Origin: Verticillium longisporum
Taxonomy: Eukaryota > Ascomycota > Sordariomycetes > Glomerellales > Plectosphaerellaceae
Length of the DNA stretch: 64,000 nt
Direction: 5' to 3'
Assembly (NCBI GenBank): GCA_019188255.1
Contig: JAETXT010000001.1
Span: forward strand, 124,001-188,000
Shown in pieces: positions 55,553 through 64,000 of this stretch (within the stretch, counting starts at the first letter, position 1; each line of letters begins with the position of its first letter). Under the pieces are notes generated by a model. That model was not told the DNA's origin and ran no database searches. It was given only the letters and a program-made list of their open reading frames with translations. Position numbers and translations under genes: made by a program.

Positions 55553-56145
55553 TGTGAAGTCGGAATCGCTTCTCGGGGGCTAGAGAAGTTCTGTTCGAGA
55601 GAATTGGTAGAGGAAGAGAATCGTAGGATGTGCGTGATTTTTGGGGGTGGAACGGTGTTGAGCTCAACATTTGAGAACCTAGAAGTAGAGACAAGATAGA
55701 GAGGCGTTTTATCGACTGATAATGGATGGTGGGGGGTCCTCGATGTCATAGCTACCCCCCTCCTTGTCGTTTCAAGCTGCGTCTCGAGATTCATGGTCGC
55801 ACTGTCCATCCGTAGGCGCTGGCCTGATGATCTACAGTGCATGCACATCCTGCACGGTGAACCCTTGCTAGGCCAACGCGCCCCTCTGTTGACTTGAACC
55901 TGCCCTCCGACACCTTCTCCTGTCAGCGAGGCAAGTGTGTTCCATCCACCTCACCCATCGGTCCTTCCCGCCAAATTGACCACCTCCAATCGCAACTGCC
56001 CCCGTGCGCTACTCCGTATTTCCATCCAACAGTTGAGAAAATCAGCTTCAGTCAAAGGATTCCTACCGACCTTCCAAGCTGCTAAGGGATTGGCCACTGT
56101 CGGCATTGCGACCGCCCCCGTCACCTCTCGATCATCAGCGCCGAC
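55553..56145. promoter_or_regulatory. Divergent promoter, phosphoglycerate mutase / MED9
   Basis: 593 bp between start codons; C/T-rich leaders on both sides. No specific site assigned. Confidence 0.5.
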
Positions 56146-56588
56146 ATGGCTTCAACACCACACCCGCTCGCGCTCCCGCCAACTCTGTCTCCAGACGCTC
56201 TCGATACGCTCACCGAGCTCACGACAATCCTCACACGTCTTCGCGCCGCGGTCCACGCTTCCAACCCTTCCGCCAATGCAGGTGGCATCACGGGCGCCAC
56301 GCCCTTGCCTACGGGGCAACGCCCAACCCACTCGGCGCCAGTCCCGGCGGCACCAATGCAATGACGCTGCGAGAGCTCTCGACGCAGACCGATGCCCTGA
56401 AACACAAGCTGCAGCGCGCGAGGACGCAGCTCAAGTCTCTGCCGGACATGGAGCGAGATATTGAGGAGCAGGAGGACGAGGTTCGCCAGGTCGAGGAGAG
56501 GATCCGGGTGCAACGCGAGATGCTCGAGAGGTTAAGGGAGCGTGGCGTGCAATTCGGCAAGGATGGTGAGAAGATGGAAACGGATTGA
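56146..56588 (+). CDS. MED9: Mediator complex subunit 9, frame broken once
   Basis: Middle-module Mediator subunit bridging activators and RNA polymerase II. Start GACATGGCT at 56146; no intron. N-terminal helix PDALDTLTELTTILTRLRAA, Gly/Pro linker, then the conserved coiled coil: MTLRELSTQTDALKHKLQRA, TQLKSLPDMERDIEEQEDEV, VEERIRVQREMLERLRERG. The two parts are in different frames; near 56308 the text GATPLP must continue as YGATPNPLGASPGGTNAM, which needs one more C in TTGCC. Corrected length 148 codons. No intron fits, so I take it as another homopolymer error. Confidence 0.85.
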
Positions 56589-56908
56589 ATGCTTAGCCTT
56601 GTGAAAGAGCTTGAATTCTTAAATGATACCCATGACGGATACTGGTACAGTTAGATGTCTAACAAAATGCTTTGTTAAACTGCCACACTATGCTCATTGC
56701 TTGCAAGTTTCCCAACCACCCCGCGCCCATTCTGCCACTGAACCCTAAAGGACCGTCTAGGTGCACGTTCAGCGGCGGCGGCCAAGGTGTCCATTCCGCC
56801 TGGCGTTGTTCAGGATGACGAGGAAATACAGGCCATGGACATTGATGTAAGGCTACACAACCCAACGATTAGAGACAAGGAATAGTCCCTGTTGAGTAAA
56901 TCTCTTCT
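56589..56908. other. Intergenic, 0.32 kb between convergent MED9 and the NLR
   Basis: Convergent 3' flanks, nothing recognisable. Confidence 0.5.
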
Positions 56909-59900
56909 TCACATCGTGGCTTCTTCGGCTGCCGTCAACAGAAGCTTGACGACCTCAGGCTCCTTGCTGTAGGTCTCCCATGGCAAACGCCCGGCTTCAT
57001 TGCTAGCAGTTGGATCGGCGCCATGTTCCAGCAGTATCTTGGTGGTTTCCAAATCCCATGACACATGCAAGGGAGTCTCACCAAATATCGCAAGCGATGA
57101 TGTACTCGGCGAGCCCTGAGCTTTCTCATGCACCATTATCATGTTTGCAATGCTGGCAAGCCCCCTCTTCGCTGCCATAAACAGAGGCGTACGCTCCGGG
57201 AACCCGTTGAACTCTGAAGGCGTAGTCTTGACTCCCTTTGCCAGAAAAGACGGGACCAAGCGAAGCATGGCTGGTTTGAAGTCTTCTATGAGGCAGACGA
57301 GAGGAGAATAAGGGCCGAAGGTTTCGTTTGGATCGGCATTCGCGTTAAGTAAATCCTCAGCGAGAACATCGTGTCCCTCAAAACATGCAAGGTATAAGTA
57401 TGGGAGTGAAAAGTTGGATTCCTCGATATCGGGGCTTAGAGTATGAGGTAACAAGAGCGTATCATCGGCCTTGATTTTGGCGGCGACTTGGCTCCGATGA
57501 TCCAGCAGAACTTGCACGTCGAGACTGTCAAAGTTTTTTGGGCTGAAAGGGATGAAGTGATAGGTCAAGTAGAGCCGCAGCCATCCCACAGTCATAGACT
57601 CTGCAGGGTCACACAAGCGCTCATACAAGCTGGTCATTTCATGATCCAATATGCCAGCTTTTCGTACATGTATGCCCCAGTTCAGGCAAGCGTACATGAT
57701 GAAGGGGTAGTCAGTGTGAGGCTGCACAATCGACCAACTATCGCGGTCGAGCAACTTTGTGCTTGGAGACCCATCAGTATCAAGGAATACTGACAGCCCG
57801 TCCTCACCGACCAGGTCTTCAAGACTTAGGGCCCACATGCATATGTGCGCAATCGTAGTGTGTGCCTGTTGAAGGCTAATGGAGCCTTGCCATGTGAAAG
57901 AGCCAGCAGACTGGGCAGACTGTATGGCGGGCGGGCGGGTGAAAAACTCACGGCCTGTCTCGTGTAACAGATAGACATGCCCTGCTTGGATTACAATGAA
58001 CAGGCCGCAATATTGCTTCAAAGCGTCCTCGAATTGGTCGGAATCAGAAAGACATTCCTTCGTTTCTTGAAGGGAAGTTGAATCTGCTGTGATCTGCATA
58101 GCCGCGTCAATCTCCTGAAGCGATAATGGGCGTTCTGATGCGATTATAAGACTCATTGCCAACCTCAGCAAATCAGGATCTGCCGTTGTACTCAAGATGG
58201 GATCGTACGCTTCGTTGAAATCTTGGGGGAGCTCGGAAAGTAATTTGTCGATGCTTCGATTTGTAGGCAAGAATGAGCGTCCTTTCTTGGGCTCAAGGGA
58301 GTCGAAGACTAGACGTATCCAGAGATATGTAGGATTGTTGACCTGCAGCATCCGTTCTTTGAGGCGCGCCTTCATGGTATCTATCCAGCGAAGCTTGGGC
58401 AGCCCGGCAAGTCGACTGTCGATAATGCATTCAACTTCCTGTGCAATGCGCGCCATGGCCTGTTCATTTTCTCCATTCGTATAGAATACATCATTTTCGA
58501 AGGCATCAATAAAATGAGTGGTGATGTACTCGAGCGGCCGTGTTGTTACAGTAAGCTGTAGCGTTGACTTTGGCCTGCGATGTTCCTGGATGAACCTGCC
58601 GATTTCGGGGTCTTTGCATTGATCCAGAGCATCAAAGACTACTACGATGCGACCTGAGGCTAGGTCACTTGCAGCGGCCTCGAGGATCTTCCAAAGCGTG
58701 TTTGTATCGAGAACAATCACGTCTCCCAGGCTCGTGTATTCCACGAGTGCGTGATGAGTCGAAATGTCGTAAGTGGTAAAAAGCTGGTGAAGGACGCTAC
58801 ATAAAGCCTGTGCAATAGTATGCTGGTCGAAGAAAAAGTAGCACACTGTCGTAAAGCCCGCTTCTGAGAGCGCCGAGTCGATGAGATGCTTGGAGAGGAC
58901 AGATTTACCACATCCTGGAAGGCCAGTCACAAGGTGTAGCCCTTTCCGATGTGCCAGCCATGCCTTGTATGGCTCGCTATCTAGTAGCCATCTTCCTGTG
59001 CCACTGACCAAAGGTGCAATACGATCTTTGGTTCTCTGAGCCCCCGAGGCTGGCAGAACCTGCTTAGCTAGTAGTCGGATGAAGTTTGTCTTCTCGTCAG
59101 GCCTGTCAGCCCACTTTTTGGCGACCATGTCGTGGAACTCTTTGAAAGAGTTTTCCAGTCGTAATATGGTTGCAAGCTGTTCTTTTGCCGTTTCGCTCTG
59201 CTCCGTGTTGGTTCCAAGTATCGCCCTGTTGACATCAAGATTCTCTCTGGCAAGCTCCACCAGGCCCAAGAGGTGGCTTTGCCACTGCTTTTGTATTTAA
59301 ATGGCTTGGAATCTTAGCTCAAGTAGAGGCTCGATGATCCGGGCTGAGTAAATCTGCTGGCTCAACTCTTTAATGCTGGCGTCCTGGTCTTTCACCGTTT
59401 GGACCAAGGATTCCCAATCATCCAGACGAAGGGCGTCGTTGGCGAAGCCAATGAAGCGTTTCCGGTAAAATCGGAGGACGCTCTGAATCTGAAAGTCCAG
59501 GATCGCTTTGTACAATTTGATGATGCGCCCTCGAAGTTCGGCTCTCTGTGCTGACAACTCGGATGCTATCCCTTTGTTAGCCCCCTCATCGGCTACAACA
59601 CCATTGCTGCCATCCTTCTCGGTACCGAGAAGCATGGACTCTTGAGCAACGTAATATTTCAAAAGCGACGTGATCTCTTCGTAACCGTTCTCTCTAGCCT
59701 CGTTCGCAGAGACTGGATTCGTCAACAAGGGCAGCACCAGTAACACGACCGACCATACAGCGGATGCTTCGCGGGACAGGGCCGTAGCTTTGCCAACCCA
59801 GTCTTGCGCCCAGGCCACGAATTTTGCGCCTTTCTTGACTTGATTACCAACATCGAGATTTAGTTTGCCAACATGGAGTCTGATCTTTTGCTCGTCCATC

Positions 59901-60492
59901 TTTTGCAGGCCAAGCTCGGTGATTCTTTCCATTTGTTTGCGGCGGCTGTCCGGGTCCGTCGCAATCTCATTGTGTATCCCATCGACTGCCTCGCCTTCAG
60001 GTGACGCCGAATTCACCCCAGGGGCTGGATTTTATACTCGAAGTGTCAGTCAGGAATTCTCGTACTTGTTACATGGAGCCAGCGGTTACCATCAATTGGC
60101 GTTTTACTCAAGTTGAGTGAAAGTATTTTCTCGTACTTCTCCACCCGACTCCGGCTCTCGTCTCCATCCTCAATGAGTTCATCATATGCAACATCCCAAA
60201 GTGAGTGAGATGTGAGTGCTACCGCTTCAGGGCCCGGTTTGCCAGGGTCAACCAAGCCCTCAACAGCTGCTCCCTGTGCGGGGGACGGGAAAAGGGAAAT
60301 GGTTGCTTCGTCGATTGCATGAACAGAACCCTGCCCCGGACTTGCTGGTGCTCTGGGAGATTCAACGACAATATTATTATTTGAACCTCGGGCTGAGAAC
60401 AGCCTTGAGATCGATAGCCTGGACTGATGTGCCGATGCCGGTGACGGTTCCCGCGGCTGGCCTCGCGAGCCGGCCTTTCGCCAACGCTGCAT
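56909..60492 (-). CDS. NACHT-domain NLR (STAND NTPase) with ankyrin repeats, interrupted by an in-frame TAA
   Basis: Fungal NLR-like receptor; relatives act in allorecognition or other non-self sensing. Exon 1 60492-60066, a 41-bp intron (GTACGA..ATCCAG), then one long frame 60024-56909; 1181 codons counting an internal stop. Residues 1-80 are Ser/Pro-rich. The NACHT_N (NWD) region begins SLWDVAYDELIEDGDESRSR and runs past VGKATALSREASAVWSVVLL and YKAILDFQIQSVLRFYRKRF. The NACHT has Walker A VTGLPGCGKSVLSKHLID (about 511), Walker B RIVVVFDALDQCKD and sensor LQLTVTTRPLEY. The C-terminus has ankyrin-type repeats (ERTPLFMAAKRGLASIANMI, GETPLHVSWDLETTKILLEH). A TAA at 59297-59299 (FQAI-stop-IQKQWQSHLL) sits between NACHT_N and NACHT, in frame on both sides. 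Removing 111 bp as an intron (GTGAAA to AAGCAG, ending at 59285) is possible but the donor is weak. Confidence 0.85.
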
Positions 60493-61320
60493 ATCAGGAC
60501 TAACAAAAAAGTCCTCGTGTGTAGATGTAATTAAGATAATCGAGTAAATATGGCCACGATACTCAACAGGAAGTCCTCACGAAAAGGAGGGGGTTCCAGC
60601 AACAATAAGGACTTAGAATCGCGACGATAGTTGAGACATCATGTAGCCGCCCGCCAAGAAGGCGACAAGCGATGCGCAGCTTGCATGTAGACCAGGGCGC
60701 TTGCAGCCAGATTGGACCAATGTGATAGTAGATGAGGTTCAGCGACTGGTGTACGTCGGAAATACACCTATGTTTGTCGACCAGGGGACAGTGTGGTGCT
60801 AGAGACTGTCAAAGACAAGACGTTTGGGTACCTCCTAGGAGAAACCTCTACGTTTCGGGTTTTCTGCTAGGTACCTTACTTAGGTACCTAGGTATACTGA
60901 AAGGCGTAGTACAATACCGCCGAGGTGACATTCTATCGACGTGTGATGCATGCTAGCTTACATGTGTTCATACTGGCTGGACAATCCGAGCTATCACATC
61001 GCGGGAGCAATACTGCCAGTTTCTCGACAACCGCTCATCTACTTCTTCGAACCCGCTCACAAAGCAGACTCTTTGAAAACTGACTCCGTGAATGCACCAG
61101 ATCGGGGAAGAACGTTACTCACGTGACCGTGCTGAATGAGCGCATGATTAGTCAGCTGACTCGCCTTCACCGAGACCACAGCTCTCCCGGTCAATTCTCA
61201 CCGAGGACCCAGAGCCCCTCCATCATGGGCGACCCCCAAATCGTCCAGGCGTTTCTTTGCGATTTCGTAGCTGACTAGCCTCAAGCGCACCGTCTGCCAT
61301 TGCGACTCAAGCCAGCAAAC
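60493..61320. promoter_or_regulatory. Divergent upstream region NLR / prefoldin 3, 0.83 kb
   Basis: Contains the TACCTAGGTA-like cluster at 60867-60895 (CTAGGTACCTTACTTAGGTACCTAGGTAT). No gene supported. Confidence 0.5.
60867..60895. repeat. Tandem TAGGTACCTA-type palindromes
   Basis: Overlapping GGTACC and CCTAGG palindromes within 29 bp; densest copy of this motif in the window. Confidence 0.6.
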
Positions 61321-62239
61321 ATGGCAGAAGTAACGTAAGTCATACCGAACTTGTATCTTTCTACGACTGACACGGTATTTTATTCATAGGAAGGACGCGA
61401 CACCGAGCAATCCTAGGGGCATCCCGACAGCCCCATTCGTGGACAAAGTTGAAGATTATGTATCCACGCGCGCTGATGTCGAGCCTACATTGCGAAACTT
61501 CCAGGAGATGATCTCGTACGTCGAACCATTTTCCAACCAGAGCTACCCGTGAACACATGGCAAGAAGCAATTATATCGCCTTTTCGACGTAATAACGAAG
61601 TGGTTCTTGCAGCAAATATCAATTCATGGAGCTCAATCTTCAGAAGCGCATGGGTGGCTTGAACGACAAAATACCTGATATACAGAAGACACTGGACTCT
61701 GTGCGATTTCTGAAGCTGAAGAAGGTACGCAGGACCTTTAATTCTACCGCAGGGGATCCCAGGGATTGACTGGCCTCAGAATGACTCCGAGCCGGTCGAA
61801 ACAACTTTCGAGCTGAACGACACTCTTTATGCGAAAGCAAAGATCCCTGCCACCGAAGAAGTTTATATATGGCTAGGCGTGAGTCCACGGAGTTTCAAGA
61901 GAGAGGGAACCGTTACGTGGCTAACCTGTGGCCCAGGCCAATGTCATGCTTGCGTATCAAATTGACGAAGCTGAGGCGTTACTGGAATCAAAGCTCTCAA
62001 CAGCAAAGTTGAGTTTATCGAATTGCGAAGAGGATCTTGACTTTCTCCGAGAACAGATTACCGTGCGCCAGCCGATACTTCCCAAGAGTTGCCTTTGCTG
62101 ATTTATCTGACAGACTATGGAAGTTGCCATCGCGCGGGTATACAATTGGGAAGTCGTGCAGAAGAGGAAAGACAAGGGAAACGATGAAAATGAGTCAGGA
62201 AAGGAAACGAAACAGGAAAATGAGGAGCCTGACGGCTAA
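61321..62239 (+). CDS. Prefoldin subunit 3 (VBP1/Gim2 family)
   Basis: Alpha-type subunit of the prefoldin hexamer that hands unfolded actin and tubulin to CCT. Six exons: 61321-61334, 61390-61515, 61613-61724, 61780-61878, 61937-62062 and 62114-62239, total 201 codons; first exon only 14 nt (MAEV + AC). Sequence: GIPTAPFVDKVEDYVSTRAD, EPTLRNFQEMISKYQFMELN, then the beta-hairpin region (FELNDTLYAKAKIPATEEVY, IWLGANVMLAYQIDEAEALL) and the C-terminal helix (LSNCEEDLDFLREQITTMEV, AIARVYNWEVVQKRKD). This is the normal coiled coil-hairpin-coiled coil order and usual length. Partner to the tubulin cofactor C also in this window in function only. Intact. Confidence 0.94.
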
Positions 62240-62913
62240 GATGCTCGAAATTTGGCCGCAGAATCTTGAGCCATTCTTGCGTCTGTGGCTTCATCCCTCT
62301 CGAACGATTATAATCGCTTCGTCCCGACAGTTGGGAAAGTCGCGCATCCATCTGCGCCTCCCGAATCAGGCATACATACAAGCGCCGAGACAAGCAACTC
62401 GGAATCCTGTCGCTAATGATGCCTCCATACTAGCCGGAACGTCGTCGCATCTGAAGATACCCCGAGCTCATCAAGAGTTAATCGTGACACGAATTCCGCC
62501 ACTCATGATGTTCCTCATCTCCACGCACCAGTTTACCTCGAAGACTAATGACAGTCATACCCAAAGGCCATGGGCATAGAATTTCGTGTTAGCAACCAGC
62601 TGACGTATCTTAAACACCGTTGGCGTCATCCCCACATGTTGACGGGTGGGAAATGAACCCCTGTGGTACCTACCTACCTTGGGTTACGTAAGGAGGCTCG
62701 CGGGGTTCCTGTCATCCGTCGTCAGTGGTGGAGGCGTGGCGGGGTGGGGCATCTCCTAACTCGACGGTGACCGCCGTCTACACCTCTGCTCGCTTTTCTC
62801 CTTCCGTAGAAGCCTACACCTCACATACCCTTGTCATCATCGCGTTCCAAACACGCGAACTCGCATCAATATCTCGTAGCGCTGTCTTCGTCCACTACAC
62901 AAGTCGCAACAAA
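62240..62913. other. Intergenic, 0.67 kb: SEC14 upstream region
   Basis: Between prefoldin 3 and SEC14. GGTACCTACCTACC at 62665-62678 is another member of the intergenic motif family. The remaining open frame here is a shadow of the prefoldin gene. Confidence 0.5.
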
Positions 62914-64000
62914 ATGGCAGCCCAGACACAGGTGGCCCCTGAGCTTGTTGCTCCCGAGCTTGACCCGAAATACGACAACTTCGATTACCCCACGAAAGCT
63001 GCCAAAGCCCAAGATGGTCACCCGGGGCACTGCACGGAGGCACAGAAGGCTCAGATACATCAACTTCGCATGATGCTAGAGTCTGAAGGCGTCACGCAAC
63101 GCCTCGACACTTTGACTCTGGTATGGACATTTGAACCTAGCAAACTTGGACTCGCTGCTGACTTGGGCCGTAGCTGCGCTTCCTCAGAGCTCGCAAGTTT
63201 GACGTCAACGCCTCCAAGGCCATGTAAGTTGTTTTTATTGAGACTTAGGAAATCACTTGTTACGGACCTGACGTCCCGCGCAGGTTCGTCGAGTTTGACA
63301 AGTGGCGCAAGGAGGTTCATCTGGACGCTCTTGTTCCTACTTGGGAGTACAAGGAGAGGGAGCAGATGCTCAAGTTCTACCCCCAGTACTACCATAAAAC
63401 CGACGTTGTAAGACGAAGAATCCTAATAATGATGCCATTACTTGCTAAGTCTAAGGTTTTAGGACGGCCGACCCGTATATATCGAACAGCTTGGCAAGAT
63501 CAACCTCACTGAGATGCGCACCATCACGACCGACGAGCGCATGCTGGATAACCTCGCCGTCGAATACGAGAAGTGCGCCGACCCTCGTTTCCCAGCCTGC
63601 TCCGTCGTCCAGGGAACTCTCGTCGAGACCTGCTGCACCATCATGGACCTCAAAGGTGTTAGCATTGGCAACGCTTCCCAGGTTTATGGCTACGTCAAGC
63701 AGGCATCTGTGATCTCGCAGAACTACTACCCCGAGCGTCTGGGAAAGCTGTACATCATCAACGCACCTTGGACCTTCTCGGTTGTCTGGAGTGTCGTCAA
63801 GGGCTGGCTTGACCCTGTTACCGTCAACAAGATCGACATTCTCGGTGGTGGATACGCCAAGGAGCTCCTCAAGCAAATTCCTGCCGAGAACCTCCCAGTC
63901 GAGTTTGGTGGCAAGTGCAAGTGCGCCGAAGGCTGCCAGAACAGCAATGCTGGTCCTTGGCAGGAACCTCAGTGGAAGAACAGGGCTTGGTGGGACACGC
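62914..64000 (+). CDS. SEC14: Sec14-type phosphatidylinositol/phosphatidylcholine transfer protein (3' end outside window)
   Basis: CRAL-TRIO lipid exchange protein that supports Golgi PI4P signalling and secretion. Exons 62914-63120, 63174-63223, 63284-63407 and 63463 to beyond 64000; start CAAAATGGC. N-terminal [29 protein letters not shown], then [20 protein letters not shown] over exons 2/3. The lipid-binding domain: [80 protein letters not shown] and [13 protein letters not shown]. About 306 codons are visible without the stop, slightly longer than yeast Sec14. All introns (53-60 bp) keep frame. Highly conserved and confident. Confidence 0.94.

Noticed and set aside
55236..55694. 152-codon frame with a C-terminal hydrophobic stretch taken as a membrane-protein gene
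   Set aside because: It overlaps exon 1 and the first intron of phosphoglycerate mutase, whose splicing gives the exact family N-terminus (ACLIVIDGWG).
1..64000. Transposons, CRISPR arrays, 5S or other rRNA genes, secondary-metabolite cluster
   Set aside because: No transposase, reverse transcriptase, long terminal or inverted repeats, spaced direct repeats, rRNA motifs, or PKS/NRPS/terpene genes were seen.

Overview
The window is nuclear DNA from a filamentous ascomycete (Pezizomycotina, most likely Sordariomycetes). The genes carry short introns (41-105 bp, with one of 283 bp) with GT..CTRAY..AG signals. They lie on both strands with 0.3-4 kb between them. The gene set includes a Neurospora-type FREQUENCY clock protein, a nuclear-encoded ATP synthase subunit 9, an AT-hook SAS2-type acetyltransferase and a NACHT/ankyrin NLR. 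I cannot place it to genus from sequence alone.

Layout. 1-9.1 kb (all minus strand): DASH subunit SPC34 (cut by the left edge), a very acidic orphan protein, 3.8 kb without a recognisable gene, and TFIID/SAGA subunit TAF12. 10.3-25.2 kb: proteasome lid subunit RPN3 (+), a small orphan (+), the GPI-anchor gene GPI1 (-) with a two-TM orphan just upstream of it, the twin-CX9C protein MDM35 (-) divergent from exosome nuclease RRP6 (+), an 8-cysteine secreted protein (-) and a D-2-hydroxyacid dehydrogenase (+). 28.7-45.3 kb: ATP9 (+), tRNA-Thr(AGU) (-), SAS2-like MYST acetyltransferase (-), secreted L-amino-acid oxidase (-), an RNI-type LRR protein (-), an NmrA-like reductase (+) and tubulin cofactor C (+). 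45.3-64 kb: a 4.3 kb upstream region and frq (+), phosphoglycerate mutase (-) divergent from MED9 (+), the NLR (-), prefoldin 3 (+) and SEC14 (+, cut by the right edge).

The genes are mostly housekeeping (transcription, proteasome, RNA decay, glycolysis, chaperones, lipid transfer) and do not form one pathway or a biosynthetic cluster. The lineage-specific items are the clock gene, the NLR, the secreted cysteine-rich protein, the secreted oxidase and several orphans.

Quality. Six otherwise well-conserved genes (TAF12, RPN3, SAS2, the LRR gene, phosphoglycerate mutase, MED9) each need one or two single-base corrections to read through. Most of these are lost bases in short C/G or T runs. I read them as consensus errors in the assembly, not as pseudogenes. 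The NLR is different: it carries a clean in-frame TAA. I found no convincing new multi-gene system. The most interesting items are the intron beside the predicted short-FRQ start in frq, the interrupted NLR, the cysteine-rich secreted protein and the AT-hook SAS2.
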